Below the pieces are notes generated by a model. The model did no database searches. It saw only the letters and a list, made by a program, of their open reading frames with translations, and was not told the origin of the DNA. A program made the translations under genes and the position numbers. This document shows positions 8,425 to 18,831 of a stretch of DNA of 64,000 bases, piece by piece; the stretch's first letter is position 1; each line of letters starts with the position of its first letter. Source of the stretch: Alteromonas pelagimontana (GTDB lineage: Bacteria > Pseudomonadota > Gammaproteobacteria > Enterobacterales > Alteromonadaceae); assembly GCF_002499975.2 (NCBI RefSeq), contig NZ_CP052766.1:3720001-3784000 (forward strand), given 5' to 3'.

Positions 8425-11400
8425 ATGAAATTGCATTTGACGGGCATATTTGTTTTATCACTAATGTTAGCAGCGCCCCATCCAGACGTTGATGCTCAAG
8501 AAAGAACGATGCAAATCAAAGGCCCGAAAAACGCCACCAGTCAATATTCTGGCGTGGAGTTTGGCCCCGTCGATTCTTCTGATACTTTATGGCAGATCGC
8601 CGAAAGACATCGGCAAAATAAAAATCTCTCTATTTATCAGGTGATGGCGGCGATTTACCAGTTAAATCCCAACGCTTTTGAACAGAACAACTTAAACCTG
8701 ATTGTAGACGGCGCTATATTGCGCATGCCCTCTGAACGCTACATTTCTCGCATCGATCCACAAAAAGCACAACAACGCGCCGAGCAGGATGAAAGAGAGT
8801 TTGCTCGTCTGCAAAAGCAATCGGGAACTCGCAAAGAAAACGTTAAGCCTGCTGTTCCGTTGGTTAATCAGGAAGATTTAAGCAATACCAAAACAGCTCT
8901 CGAAAAACAGCTTACTCAAATGGATGTTCAGCAGGCAAAGCAGTTCGATGAACTGCGGCAGCAATTTGCCGCGTCGCTGGAAAATGTACAGTCGTTACTT
9001 GACGAAAATCGTAAATTATATGAGCGGGTAGATCAGGTAAATACTGATTTAAGCAGTCTTCGTGATCAGGTTGAAGGAGATGTTCAGGCACAGATGGATG
9101 AACAGCTCGCGCTACAACGCCAGTTGCTCGACATGATTAGACAGGAGCAATCAGAACGGCAAGCTGAGAAAGGTGGCTCGCTGATGGATACGCTCGCTCA
9201 TCCTGTCAGCTTAGTTGTGGGTTCCGGGATCCTGACCCTTTTAATTATGGGCGGGTTGGCCGCCTGGCTGTTAAAGCGTAGGGAGCCACCCACTGATTCG
9301 GCCCCTGATGCGCCTGTTTCCGCTGCCTCATCTATGTCATCAGCTCCGGAAAATACCACAGTTCATATGGCTACAGCGATGCCAGACAATCTGGCGGATG
9401 CAGCAGAATTGTCAGATGACGACTTATTTAATGATGACGATTTGCTTGATGACGTACTTTCCTCTGAGTTGGAAGAGGCACTAGACGATGAACTTGAAAA
9501 CTTCGCCGAACTTGATGAAGACGATATGCTGGTGCCTGGAGGCGAAGACATATTTGAGGACGGCGAAGATTCTTTGGATCAGAACGAACTTGATAGCCTC
9601 TTCGGTGATGGTGACACGTTAAATACTGAGTTTGACATTGATGCAATTGATTTGTCGGAGAGCGATGACCTGCTGGATGAGCCAAACAAGGGTTCAGACG
9701 CGGATATCTCTGGAAGCGGAGCGGCGGAAGAAGTCGCAGCTGTAGCTGCTTCTTCTGCGAAAAATGATAATACTGGCAGTGATGAGTTTGTGGTTGAAGT
9801 GTCGGATGAAGCTGACGCAAATGGAAAAATTAGTGCGGGTACGACGGCGCTAGATGCAACTGAAGAAACAGACGACAAACCTGAAATCAGTATTGATGAG
9901 CTGCTGGAGGAAGACAAGCCAGCTACGCTTGAAGAAACTCTTGGGGTGGAAGACGCTACCATAAACGAAGATATGCTTGAGAAGCTGGACAAGGAAATTC
10001 ATCAGCAGAATCAGGATCTTGATCGCATTACCGATGAGCTAATCGGCGAAATAGAGCAAATTGAAATGATGGGCGGGATGCCCGACGAACGTGATGAAGA
10101 TGACGATTATGAAGATGAAATTGAGGTATCGAGTGCACCGTCGCCGCAAGGAATTCAAGACCTTGATGCCTTAACTGCAGATCTGGATGAAATAGATGTT
10201 GAGGATATGGAAAATGCTGACGACTTCAGCGACCCCCTGTCTGACGACTTGATAGCAAAACTACAGTCGCAAAGTAATGAAGACGTAATTAATACACCGC
10301 CTGCACATGTAATTGATACTACTGAAGAAGGCCTTTACGAGCATGACCTCAGTAACGACTTAAGCGTCGAACTGCTTGCAGAACTAGAAGCGGAAGAAGC
10401 CAAAGAAGATAAAGAATTAGACGAGCTTTCTGATGAATTATTGGCAGAATTGGAAGCAGAAGAAGCATTGTCATCATCTGAATCACAACCCGAGGAAAAA
10501 TTACCGGCAAGCGATGCAGATAATGACGAATCGCTAACTGACGCGACAGCCGGGCAAGAGAGTGAAGATTCGGATGAAGAAGGCTCTGCACAGCAGCAAG
10601 CAGAGGCGCCGTCGTCATCATCTGAATCACAATTTGATGAGTCACCCGATGCTTCCGCAGCTGCGCCGGAAGCAGATGATAAAGCCGGTGATCACGAAGA
10701 GAATGCAGAAACTGATCCTTCAACAGACGCAATGGTGACACCGCCCCAAGCCGATCAGGCAAGCGCTGTCGATGCCGGTTTAGCTGATAAAGATTCTGGC
10801 GACATTAATAGTGATGACCCTGAGGAAGAGCAAGCTCCCGCATTTGAAGCTGCACCGAAGACAGAGTCAGAAGATAGTTTCGATAGCTCTGCAGGTGAAA
10901 GCGAGGACTTAGCGGCAGGGGCAGATGATTTTGTCGCGACCGATCCCCTTGATGAAGCTTTAGATGCTTTTGATAAGCAAATGATGGACGAGATCCCATC
11001 ATTTTCCGAGATTGGTGCTGGTAAAACAGATACAGCCTTCAACGACAGCATTCTGGAAAATTCTTTTGATGAGACAGAAGAGTTCTCATTAGAGCAGGAA
11101 ATTGATGGTGTGCTCCCCAACACCCAGTTTTCGGAAAAGGAAATTAATGAGCTAGAGGATGTTCCCGGGCTGGATGACTGGCTAACTGGAGATAGTGACA
11201 GCAGCGATGACGAAATTTTTGATGAGCTGGAAAATTCAGATTTTGATGAATTATTGGGTTCTATTGACGATGACACTGAAAGAAAGCCAGAGAGCCAGTC
11301 AAACATTAAGCTGGATAATCCAGACCTTGATCTTGAAGCCTTACTTACTGACACAGACGCAGAACCCTTAGCGCCAAGAGCAAAAGATGAAGCCTCTTTT

Positions 11401-11694
11401 CTTGATGTAGAGACGTTGCTGGATGAAAGCATGCAGGAAGATGAAGATAACTTCAATGAAGTTCCTTTGGATTTGGACGTAAGTCTATCTGATTTTACTG
11501 GTGTGTCAGAAGACGATGACATAATTGATATCGACAAAGATGCAGGTCAAAGTGCAAACCTTGATCTGGCCAGAGTCTATATTGAAATGGATGATATGGA
11601 CGCGGCCAGAGAGCTATTAAAAGAAGTGGCAGAAAAAGGTAACAGTGATTTACAGGAAGAAGCGGAAAACTTGCTGGCGTCGCTCAAGGGTTGA
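8425..11694 (+). CDS. fimV: FimV/HubP family polar hub protein
   Basis: A 1089-residue protein. The ATG at 8425 with AGGAA upstream is chosen over a TTG at 8395. Order: signal peptide, a periplasmic LysM-like module (about residues 50-105, TLWQIAERH... and LIVDGAILRMP), a coiled coil (120-250), one transmembrane helix near 262-285, a very long acidic Asp/Glu/Ser-rich cytoplasmic region, and a C-terminal TPR-like FimV domain (last 45 residues, LDLARVYIEMDDMDAARELL). FimV/HubP organises the cell pole, flagellum, chemosensory arrays and type IV pili. The acidic part contains internal repeats such as ELLAELEAEEA twice (near 10370-10470). Gene order asd-fimV-truA is conserved. Confidence 0.92.
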   Translation: MKLHLTGIFVLSLMLAAPHPDVDAQERTMQIKGPKNATSQYSGVEFGPVDSSDTLWQIAERHRQNKNLSIYQVMAAIYQLNPNAFEQNNLNLIVDGAILRMPSERYISRIDPQKAQQRAEQDEREFARLQKQSGTRKENVKPAVPLVNQEDLSNTKTALEKQLTQMDVQQAKQFDELRQQFAASLENVQSLLDENRKLYERVDQVNTDLSSLRDQVEGDVQAQMDEQLALQRQLLDMIRQEQSERQAEKGGSLMDTLAHPVSLVVGSGILTLLIMGGLAAWLLKRREPPTDSAPDAPVSAASSMSSAPENTTVHMATAMPDNLADAAELSDDDLFNDDDLLDDVLSSELEEALDDELENFAELDEDDMLVPGGEDIFEDGEDSLDQNELDSLFGDGDTLNTEFDIDAIDLSESDDLLDEPNKGSDADISGSGAAEEVAAVAASSAKNDNTGSDEFVVEVSDEADANGKISAGTTALDATEETDDKPEISIDELLEEDKPATLEETLGVEDATINEDMLEKLDKEIHQQNQDLDRITDELIGEIEQIEMMGGMPDERDEDDDYEDEIEVSSAPSPQGIQDLDALTADLDEIDVEDMENADDFSDPLSDDLIAKLQSQSNEDVINTPPAHVIDTTEEGLYEHDLSNDLSVELLAELEAEEAKEDKELDELSDELLAELEAEEALSSSESQPEEKLPASDADNDESLTDATAGQESEDSDEEGSAQQQAEAPSSSSESQFDESPDASAAAPEADDKAGDHEENAETDPSTDAMVTPPQADQASAVDAGLADKDSGDINSDDPEEEQAPAFEAAPKTESEDSFDSSAGESEDLAAGADDFVATDPLDEALDAFDKQMMDEIPSFSEIGAGKTDTAFNDSILENSFDETEEFSLEQEIDGVLPNTQFSEKEINELEDVPGLDDWLTGDSDSSDDEIFDELENSDFDELLGSIDDDTERKPESQSNIKLDNPDLDLEALLTDTDAEPLAPRAKDEASFLDVETLLDESMQEDEDNFNEVPLDLDVSLSDFTGVSEDDDIIDIDKDAGQSANLDLARVYIEMDDMDAARELLKEVAEKGNSDLQEEAENLLASLKG

Positions 11695-11792
11695 TTTGCG
11701 GCAAGAGAGGATATGCTGCTGATTAACGACGATAAGTGAAAAATTCGACGGGTTTTTTCCCATAGGATTGTCCCTCGCATTGCACTTGAATG

Positions 11793-11822
11793 CGGCTATG
11801 ACTACACTTAGCCGATTTTTTT
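11793..11822 (+). terminator. Putative terminator between fimV and truA
   Basis: CGGCTA (11793-11798) pairs with TAGCCG (11809-11814), followed by seven Ts. It ends only about 18 bases before the truA start, so it may act as a leaky terminator. Confidence 0.5.
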
Positions 11823-11840
11823 AAGAGGGTAGTGAGAAGT

Positions 11841-12632
11841 ATGCCGCGAATTGCCTTGGGAATTGAATATGACGGTGCTGCGCATTACGGTTGGCAGCGA
11901 CAAAATAATGTTCCTACCGTACAAGAGTATCTGGAAAAGGCATTAAGCAAAGTCGCCGATAAACGGATAGATATTTTCTGTGCCGGGCGGACCGACGCTG
12001 GTGTTCATGCTACGGCCCAGGTGGTGCACTTTGATACCGATGTGGTACGCCCAGAACGCGCCTGGACCATGGGAATAAATGCCAACGTTCCTGATTCTAT
12101 TGCGGTGACGTGGTGTAAAGTGGTTGATGAAGACTTTCACGCACGTTTTTCTGCCACACATCGGCGCTACCGCTATATCATTTACAATGACCGCCTACGC
12201 CCTGCTATTTTACATAATGGCGTGACTCACGAGTATCGCGAATTGGATGAAAGCCGTATGCACCGGGCGGCGCAGGCGGTTATTGGCGAACATGATTTTA
12301 GCGCCTTTCGTGCAGCGCACTGTCAGTCTCGCTCTCCTTACCGGGAAGTGACGCGGGTAGAGGTTTCGCGGTTGGGTAAATACGTTATTCTTGATATTCA
12401 TGCAAACGCGTTTCTCCACCATATGGTGAGAAATATTACCGGCTCGTTAATGGACATAGGCGCAGGAGAGCAGGGCGAGGACTGGATAGCCGAATTAATT
12501 GCTGCTAAAGATCGTACGCTCGCCGCTGCTACTGCAAAACCTAATGGCTTGTATCTGGTGCACGTGACCTATCCTGAGCGTTTCGAACTGCCGGTTCGGC
12601 CAATCGGGCCACTATTTTTGCCGGAAACCTGA
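11841..12632 (+). CDS. truA: tRNA pseudouridine(38-40) synthase TruA
   Basis: A 263-residue enzyme that makes pseudouridine at tRNA positions 38-40 in the anticodon arm. The catalytic Asp52 lies in the invariant [11 protein letters not shown] motif, and [17 protein letters not shown] and the C-terminal [11 protein letters not shown] are typical of the family. The ATG at 11841 is preferred: GAGGG is 10-12 bases upstream, whereas the GTG at 11832 is too close to it. It sits between fimV and accD, the standard gammaproteobacterial order with dedA missing. Confidence 0.96.
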   Translation: MPRIALGIEYDGAAHYGWQRQNNVPTVQEYLEKALSKVADKRIDIFCAGRTDAGVHATAQVVHFDTDVVRPERAWTMGINANVPDSIAVTWCKVVDEDFHARFSATHRRYRYIIYNDRLRPAILHNGVTHEYRELDESRMHRAAQAVIGEHDFSAFRAAHCQSRSPYREVTRVEVSRLGKYVILDIHANAFLHHMVRNITGSLMDIGAGEQGEDWIAELIAAKDRTLAAATAKPNGLYLVHVTYPERFELPVRPIGPLFLPET

Positions 12633-12787
12633 TACAGTGAACAAAAGCTTGTTTAACTTCTTAGACCAGTTTTGCTTTTAGCATTTTCGTGTATTGTGGT
12701 CTAATAGCGCGCTATATTAAAATTTTGACAGATGTGCACAAATAATAATCAAGTAAGCACTGAAAACGAATAAAAGGATTCTCCTTA

Positions 12788-13633
12788 ATGAGCTGGATTC
12801 AAAAAATACTGCCACGGACGCAAACTTCTACTAAAGGAAATGTGCCTGAGGGTATCTGGACAAAGTGTGGGTCCTGCCAGGCAGTTCTGTATAAAACTGA
12901 TTTAGAAAAGCAGTTAGAAGTATGTCCGAAGTGCGATCATCACATGCGTATCAGCGCTCGCAGCCGTCTCAATAGCTTTCTGGATGAAAAAGACAGAAAA
13001 GAACTGGGCGCAGAATTTGAACCTCGGGATATTTTGAAGTTTAAAGATTCTAAGCGCTATAAAGACCGTATTACAGCAGCGCAAAAGAGCACCAATGAAA
13101 AAGATGCGCTCATCGCTATGCAAGGTAAGTTAAAAGGAATGCCTGTTGCAGTGGTTAGCTTTGAGTTTGCTTTCATGGGCGGTTCCATGGCTTCTGTGGT
13201 GGGCGCGCGTTTTGTTGCTGCGGTAAATGCTTGTTTAGAAAATAATATGCCGTTGATCTGCTTTTCAGCGAGTGGCGGAGCCCGAATGCAGGAAGCGTTA
13301 ATGTCGCTCATGCAGATGGCTAAAACGTCTGCTGCACTGGCGAAAATGAGCGAAAGAGGCTTGCCCTACATCTCCGTATTAACCGATCCTACTATGGGTG
13401 GTGTGTCAGCCAGTTTGGCCATGCTGGGAGATATCAATGTCGCTGAACCTAAAGCTCTAATTGGTTTTGCCGGCCCTCGTGTTATAGAACAGACAGTGCG
13501 TGAAACACTTCCTGAAGGATTTCAACGCAGTGAGTTTTTGGTGGAAAAGGGCGCAATTGATATGATTGTTGACCGTCGCCAGATGCGTGATAAATTACAC
13601 CGCCTATTGGTAAAACTACATCGTCCCAATTAA
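12788..13633 (+). CDS. accD: Acetyl-CoA carboxylase carboxyltransferase subunit beta
   Basis: A 281-residue subunit which, with AccA, transfers the carboxyl group from biotin to acetyl-CoA to make malonyl-CoA. The N-terminal zinc ribbon uses Cys27, Cys30, Cys46 and Cys49 (CGSCQ and CPKCD). The crotonase-like core shows [19 protein letters not shown] and PTMGGVSAS, which form the oxyanion hole region. The ATG has AAAAGGA upstream. The stop codon directly abuts the GTG start of folC, indicating translational coupling, as in E. coli. Confidence 0.97.
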   Translation: MSWIQKILPRTQTSTKGNVPEGIWTKCGSCQAVLYKTDLEKQLEVCPKCDHHMRISARSRLNSFLDEKDRKELGAEFEPRDILKFKDSKRYKDRITAAQKSTNEKDALIAMQGKLKGMPVAVVSFEFAFMGGSMASVVGARFVAAVNACLENNMPLICFSASGGARMQEALMSLMQMAKTSAALAKMSERGLPYISVLTDPTMGGVSASLAMLGDINVAEPKALIGFAGPRVIEQTVRETLPEGFQRSEFLVEKGAIDMIVDRRQMRDKLHRLLVKLHRPN

Positions 13634-14902
13634 GTGACCGAATCTTATCCTCATTCTATGGCGCCAGCGGCAAAGACGCTGGCGCAGTGGTTGTCTTACC
13701 TGGAATCTATTCATCCCACCACTATTGATATGGGGTTGGAGAGAGTCAAGCAGGTAGCGCAACGTCTTACCCTGGATTTCTCCAGTACCCTTGTGATTAC
13801 CGTGGCGGGAACTAACGGCAAAGGCACCACCTGTCGTTTTCTTGAACAGGCCCTGCTTGCTCAGGGAAAATCCGTAGGTGTTTATAGCTCGCCTCATTTG
13901 CTGGATTATCGTGAAAGGATACGGATCAACAACGAACTCTGTTCCGAAGCTGATTACTGTCGGGTGTTTTCTGTAATTGAACAAGCACGCGAAGATATAT
14001 CTTTAACCTATTTTGAATTTGGTACGCTGGCTGCTATGGTGATGATGCTTGAAGCGTCAGTGGATGTGGCGATACTTGAAGTCGGACTGGGCGGCAGACT
14101 GGACGCTACCAATATTCTTGATCCTGACATTGCAGTCATTACAACCATCGGGCTTGATCACCAGGATTGGCTCGGTGACACTCGTGAGCAAATTGCCGTA
14201 GAAAAAGCGGGAATAATGCGCCGGGGAAGCAAAGCCATTATCGGTGAGTTACATCCTCCCGCTACCCTTTACGAAGAAGTAAACCGATTAGAAGCTAAGG
14301 CATTATGGGCCCAGCGGGATTTTTCGGTGGTAGAAACCGATCATGGATGGCAATGGCAATGTGGCGCCGCTATCTTGACTGATTTACCCGCGCCGCAAAT
14401 TCTCAAACAAAATATAAGTACGGCCTTAGCTACGTTACATGCCTTACAGTTAATGCCTGACGAACAACAACTTCGTTCTCTTATTGCAGAAACTTCACTA
14501 CCCGGACGGAGACAGCGGCTATCAAGCGCTCCTGAAGTTATCGTGGATGTCGCGCATAATCCCCAGGCGACAGCAGCCATGGTAGAATGGCTAACTACAC
14601 AGTCATATAACAATTTATTTTGTGTTGTAGGGATGCTCAAAGATAAAGCATTAGAGGAAACACTAGCAGTATTTACGGATGTTCCTGCTCAATGGTATTT
14701 AGCCACTACTGCGGGCCCTAGGGGTTGTGCGGCCAATGCACTAAAAAACGCACTGCCGCCCGCTCATCGAACACGCACATCGTGCTATGATTCTGTTATT
14801 AATGCGTACGTTTCCTGTCGCGATGTGGCCAAACCCGGTGACACCATATTAGTGTTTGGGTCTTTCCTGACTGTTGCAGATGTATTGGCGTTTCATGCGT
14901 GA
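13634..14902 (+). CDS. folC: Bifunctional dihydrofolate synthase / folylpolyglutamate synthase
   Basis: A 422-residue Mur-ligase-fold enzyme that adds L-glutamate to dihydropteroate and then extends the glutamate chain. The P-loop GTNGKGT lies at 59-65. The core DVAILEVGLGGRLDATNI and the ATP-binding TTIGLDHQDWLG are intact, and the C-terminal ligase domain has VDVAHNPQ. The GTG start is placed directly after the accD stop; an internal ATG at 13658 is a possible alternative. It is followed after 24 bases by dedD in the conserved accD-folC-dedD-cvpA-purF cluster. Confidence 0.95.
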   Translation: MTESYPHSMAPAAKTLAQWLSYLESIHPTTIDMGLERVKQVAQRLTLDFSSTLVITVAGTNGKGTTCRFLEQALLAQGKSVGVYSSPHLLDYRERIRINNELCSEADYCRVFSVIEQAREDISLTYFEFGTLAAMVMMLEASVDVAILEVGLGGRLDATNILDPDIAVITTIGLDHQDWLGDTREQIAVEKAGIMRRGSKAIIGELHPPATLYEEVNRLEAKALWAQRDFSVVETDHGWQWQCGAAILTDLPAPQILKQNISTALATLHALQLMPDEQQLRSLIAETSLPGRRQRLSSAPEVIVDVAHNPQATAAMVEWLTTQSYNNLFCVVGMLKDKALEETLAVFTDVPAQWYLATTAGPRGCAANALKNALPPAHRTRTSCYDSVINAYVSCRDVAKPGDTILVFGSFLTVADVLAFHA

Positions 14903-14926
14903 TGAATTAGGCAAAAGGAGTGTAAG

Positions 14927-15514
14927 GTGACTTCGGCTTTACAAAATCGGATAGTGGGTACGGTTATACTGGTTGCCTTGGCGGTAATTTTTCTGCCAGA
15001 TTTTCTGGATGGGAAAAAGGAAAAAAACGAAGAAACGTTTGCAAGCGTGCCTGCAACGCCAACACGAAAACCTATCGTTGATCCAGAACCATTTCCTTCT
15101 GATAAGGTAGCGAAGGCTGCTCAGCGACCCATAGAAGTTGTCGACGACCCCGCGGTAGATGATGGCAATGCGACTGGACAAAATGCTAGTGTTGCTAAGG
15201 CAGAAGCGGTGGCAATAAAAGATAATCTTGCCACTCAAACTGTAGTCAATGATCCAGTTTCTGCAGATGAAGATGGCGGATGGGTTGTTCAACTTGGCAG
15301 TTTCCGCCACCAGAAAAACGTCAAGCAGTTGCTGGCAAACCTCGAAAATGCAGGCTATCGCGCATTTAGTCGACCTATAAAAACAAATTCCGGTTTGTTG
15401 ACTAAAGTCTTCGTTGGCCCCGACCTGGATAAAGCCAGTCTACAATCTGCTATTCCGCATTTACAGGAAATTACTGGCCTAAAGGGAAAAGTTACTCGAT
15501 TTAAAGTGGAATAG
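14927..15514 (+). CDS. dedD: DedD-like SPOR-domain cell division protein
   Basis: A 195-residue bitopic membrane protein with a short cytoplasmic N-terminus, one transmembrane helix (about 9-26), a low-complexity Pro/Asp/Ala linker, and a C-terminal periplasmic SPOR domain (118-195; GGWVVQLGSFRHQKNV, AGYRAF, TKVFVGP). SPOR domains bind denuded septal peptidoglycan, and DedD promotes constriction. The GTG start has a strong AAAGGAG ribosome binding site. The gene position between folC and cvpA supports the symbol. Confidence 0.9.
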   Translation: MTSALQNRIVGTVILVALAVIFLPDFLDGKKEKNEETFASVPATPTRKPIVDPEPFPSDKVAKAAQRPIEVVDDPAVDDGNATGQNASVAKAEAVAIKDNLATQTVVNDPVSADEDGGWVVQLGSFRHQKNVKQLLANLENAGYRAFSRPIKTNSGLLTKVFVGPDLDKASLQSAIPHLQEITGLKGKVTRFKVE

Positions 15515-15718
15515 CGCAAATTGGGCCTGCAATCGGTTCACTTTCATACTTGTTATCGACTTAAGTATGGCAACTTTTGCTTACTTTTCCGGTCTCATCC
15601 CCAGGACGAAACAGGAAATCGCGTTGGTAATCTCCAAGGCTTCTGTTAAAATGCGCGCCATCTCGCCAAGGGTCTCGTTGGCTGCTGTTTTTCGTATTAA
15701 CAGGCAAAATGTAATTTG

Positions 15719-16207
15719 ATGAATTGGGTAGACTTTTCCATTCTGGGTATAATTGCGGTATCTACCCTGATTAGCCTGGTTCGAGGGTTTGTTAAAGAAG
15801 CCATTTCATTGGTGGTATGGTTTGGGGCGCTGTTTATTGCCAGCCAGTTTTACGCCGATTTGGCAATTTATTTTACGCGAATAGACGACGAACTCTTACG
15901 TAATGGCGCAGCCATTGCCGTTCTGTTTACCGCCACGTTGCTGTTGGGCGGTATGGTGAATTACATAGTGGGGCAGCTCGTTCAGGCTACAGGATTGTCT
16001 GGTACAGATAGAGTTCTTGGCGCAGTCTTCGGTGCGTTAAGAGGCGCACTTATTGTTAGTGCATTGTTGTTCTTTATGGACACCTTCACCCCCTCTGCCA
16101 CATCGCAATGGTGGATGAATTCGGTGCTGATCCCGGAATTTGCAGTCATTATTGAGTGGTTTTTCTCTTTTGTGAAAGGCAGCTCCAGTTTTTTAACACC
16201 CGCTTGA
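15719..16207 (+). CDS. cvpA: CvpA family inner membrane protein
   Basis: A 162-residue protein with four predicted transmembrane helices. The N-terminus NWVDFSILGIIAVSTLISL followed by RGFVKEAISLV is the family hallmark. CvpA was named for colicin V production and is linked to envelope homeostasis and bile resistance in enteric bacteria; its biochemical role is not known. The ATG at 15719 is used, since the in-frame TTG one codon earlier offers no advantage. It ends 14 bases before purF, so the two are co-transcribed as in E. coli. Confidence 0.93.
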   Translation: MNWVDFSILGIIAVSTLISLVRGFVKEAISLVVWFGALFIASQFYADLAIYFTRIDDELLRNGAAIAVLFTATLLLGGMVNYIVGQLVQATGLSGTDRVLGAVFGALRGALIVSALLFFMDTFTPSATSQWWMNSVLIPEFAVIIEWFFSFVKGSSSFLTPA

Positions 16208-16221
16208 AATAGGTAACGCAG

Positions 16222-17739
16222 ATGTGTGGTATTGTCGGAATAGTTGGTAAAACGCCGGTTGCGCAGTCACTTTATGATGGATTGACCGTGTTACAACACC
16301 GTGGACAGGATGCCGCAGGTATTATAACCATTGATCACAACAGGTTTAATCTTCGCAAAGCTAATGGTTTGGTGCGCGACGTATTTCATACTCGTCACAT
16401 GAAGCGCCTGACAGGAAATATGGGAATTGGCCATAATCGTTACCCCACAGCGGGAACATCCAGTTCAGCAGAAGCGCAACCATTTTATGTTAATTCTCCC
16501 TTTGGTATTGCCTTCGCCCATAATGGAAACCTGACGAACTCTCACGAACTACAGGAAGAAGTTTTTCGTATTGCCCGTCGGCATATTAATACTTCTTCAG
16601 ATTCTGAGTTGTTGCTTAACATTTTTGCTCACGAACTACAAAGTTGTGCAGAATTAACTGTTACTGCAAAAGATATTTTTAAAGTCGTTACTAATGTTCA
16701 TAAGAAAATCCGCGGTGCTTATGCCGTAGTCGCCGCTATTATCGGGCAAGGACTGGTAGCATTTCGCGATCCCAATGGTATTCGGCCGTTAGCGTTAGGT
16801 AAACGCGTTACGGAAATGGGCGAAGAATATATGGTAGCTTCCGAAAGCGTCGCGCTGGATGTTGTAGGGTATACCTTTATTCGTGACGTAGCTCCGGGTG
16901 AAGCCGTCTATATCACTGAACAAGGTGAACTATTCACACAGCAATGTGCTGAAGCACCGGCTTCTGCTCCATGTATTTTCGAATTTGTTTATTTTGCCCG
17001 TCCTGATTCTTTCATCGATGGCATTTCTGTTTATGCTTCCCGGGTAAACATGGGAAGAAAGCTGGGTGAAAAAATTGCCAGAGAGTGGGGCGATCTTGAT
17101 ATTGATGTAGTGATACCCATTCCGGAAACTTCTATGGATGTGGCTTTGCAAATCGCTACGACGCTGAATTTACCTTATCGTCAGGGATTCGTGAAAAATC
17201 GCTACATCGGTCGTACATTTATTATGCCCGGGCAGACGATGCGGAAACAGTCTGTCCGGCGTAAATTAAATGCTATATCCTCTGAATTCAGAGGCAAAAA
17301 CGTATTGCTGGTAGACGATTCCATTGTGAGAGGAACCACCTCTGGGCAGATTATTGAGATGGCCAGAGAGTCAGGTGCCAAGAAAGTCTACTTCGCATCA
17401 GCAGCACCGGAAATTCGTTTTCCTAACGTATACGGTATTGATATGCCCTCTGCTAATGAATTAATTGCCTATGGCCGTGAAATAGATCAAATCGCTGACT
17501 TAATTCAGGCCGACGGCTTAATTTTCCAGGATATCAGCGACTTGGTTTCTGCTGTCCGGGAAGAAAACTCAGATATTCAACGGTTTGAAACGTCAGTGTT
17601 TGATGGCAATTACATTACTGCTGATATCAATCAGGAGTATCTTGAGCGTATCGATTTAGCTCGCAGCGAAAAAGCACGTCAGGCTCCAGTGGTGCAGGCT
17701 GAGTTAAGCAATCTCGATATGCACAATATGGACTCATGA
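16222..17739 (+). CDS. purF: Amidophosphoribosyltransferase PurF
   Basis: A 505-residue enzyme for the first committed step of purine synthesis: PRPP plus glutamine gives phosphoribosylamine. The class II glutamine amidotransferase domain begins at Cys2 (MCGIVGIVG), the nucleophile exposed after Met removal, with HNRYPTAG and NSDS-like SSDSELL motifs. The phosphoribosyltransferase domain carries the PRPP loop [16 protein letters not shown]. Length matches the family (505 in E. coli). A strong terminator follows, closing the accD-purF cluster. Confidence 0.97.
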   Translation: MCGIVGIVGKTPVAQSLYDGLTVLQHRGQDAAGIITIDHNRFNLRKANGLVRDVFHTRHMKRLTGNMGIGHNRYPTAGTSSSAEAQPFYVNSPFGIAFAHNGNLTNSHELQEEVFRIARRHINTSSDSELLLNIFAHELQSCAELTVTAKDIFKVVTNVHKKIRGAYAVVAAIIGQGLVAFRDPNGIRPLALGKRVTEMGEEYMVASESVALDVVGYTFIRDVAPGEAVYITEQGELFTQQCAEAPASAPCIFEFVYFARPDSFIDGISVYASRVNMGRKLGEKIAREWGDLDIDVVIPIPETSMDVALQIATTLNLPYRQGFVKNRYIGRTFIMPGQTMRKQSVRRKLNAISSEFRGKNVLLVDDSIVRGTTSGQIIEMARESGAKKVYFASAAPEIRFPNVYGIDMPSANELIAYGREIDQIADLIQADGLIFQDISDLVSAVREENSDIQRFETSVFDGNYITADINQEYLERIDLARSEKARQAPVVQAELSNLDMHNMDS

Positions 17740-17752
17740 TTACTCGTTAGCC

Positions 17753-17780
17753 AAAAAAAGCCGCACTTGCGGCTTTTTTT
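17753..17780 (+). terminator. Rho-independent terminator of purF
   Basis: AGCCGC/GCGGCT stem with an ACTT loop, flanked by seven As and eight Ts, so it could work in both directions. It begins 14 bases after the purF stop. Confidence 0.92.
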
Positions 17781-17786
17781 CACTTT

Positions 17787-17823
17787 AATACTAATCCACC
17801 TTGATGTGTGATTAGTTTAAGGT
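17787..17823. repeat. REP-like dispersed palindromic element, copy 1 (half)
   Basis: This 37-base stretch matches 24568-24604 at 32 of 37 positions (shared core ATCCACCTTGA, GTGTGAT, AAGGT). The right arm of the palindrome is truncated here compared with the second copy. It lies directly after the purF terminator in non-coding DNA. Confidence 0.65.
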
Positions 17824-17975
17824 CCTATTCAAAACGGAAATCCACAAAAGATTACAACTGTTACGCTTTTTGATATTTCGCTCTGCTGACGTATTTCTGC
17901 TTCAGAAGTTTTGCCAGAAAATCTTCACTTATCAATGAAATCGCCGTAAATCTGGTATGTCTCTTCAATGCAGTG

Positions 17976-18575
17976 TTAATGCATATAAACCGGCCCGAAG
18001 CCCATGCTCCACATTATGACAGATGTAGCCATCAGGATTGTGAGCAACACCAAACCGCATGTCACTACAGAACTGGCATAGATAAATCCTTTCTCTTCAG
18101 GAATATGCATGATGATTGGAACTCCTGAGTAAAGCAGGTAAATCGAGTAGGTTAATCCCACCAGTCCCATCGCCATAACGAACCACAACTCTGGGTAAAA
18201 TCCCGCAAGTCCCACCATAAACAATGGAGTGGCGGTATATACTGCCAGTTCCAGTGATTGCGTGTAGGAGGGTTTGGCATCAAATGCATTGGCAAGTTCA
18301 TGGATTAGGATTGCAAGCGCCATCACGCCTACAATCAACCCGAGGTACATACCAATTCCCAGTGAAATCGCACTTTCATTAGTGAGCTTAATTAAATTGC
18401 CTGCTCCTATGCTCCAGCCCAAATGTGCGGCAGAATAGTAAGTCACCAAAGCCGGAATAAGTGCAATGACTGCGACATGACTCATCGCATAAAAATAATT
18501 CTCGTGCCTGCTATCAATAGATTGCCATTCTTCTCGGGGATGGGTGTAAATTCCTACAAGGTGGTTCAGTATCAT
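17976..18575 (-). CDS. Yip1/YohC family inner membrane protein
   Basis: A 199-residue integral membrane protein with about five hydrophobic helices. The N-terminal HLVGIYTHPREEWQSI is the signature of bacterial Yip1-domain proteins (E. coli YohC type), where a G-x-(F/Y)-x-x-P-x-x-x-(F/W) motif precedes the first helix. The ATG at 18575 has GGTGA seven bases upstream and is preferred over a GTG three codons earlier. It stands alone, convergent with purF. Function of the bacterial family is unknown. Confidence 0.8.
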   Translation of the reverse strand: MILNHLVGIYTHPREEWQSIDSRHENYFYAMSHVAVIALIPALVTYYSAAHLGWSIGAGNLIKLTNESAISLGIGMYLGLIVGVMALAILIHELANAFDAKPSYTQSLELAVYTATPLFMVGLAGFYPELWFVMAMGLVGLTYSIYLLYSGVPIIMHIPEEKGFIYASSVVTCGLVLLTILMATSVIMWSMGFGPVYMH

Positions 18576-18831
18576 AAGCGTCACCGTTTATTATTAAACT
18601 GTTGGAGGGAATAGCTTTTTCTCTTTGTTAAAAAATATAACATTAAATTTACATTCCCAGGGTGGAAGATGTCAATCATTTTGTTCAAAAAATGTTCTTT
18701 TCCCCTGTTGCATTATCTTTTGAGGTCACGCGATGAAACAGGGCTCGCGGTAGTAGGAATACCGATTGTGCTGTATCAATATGGTGAGAAGAAAGGGTAA
18801 AATACAGTTATTTTTATAAGAACTATCGCTT

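Noticed and set aside
9363..11537. Long serine-rich frames on the minus strand opposite fimV
   Set aside because: They arise from the complement of Asp/Glu codons in the acidic part of FimV and have no start signals or family match.
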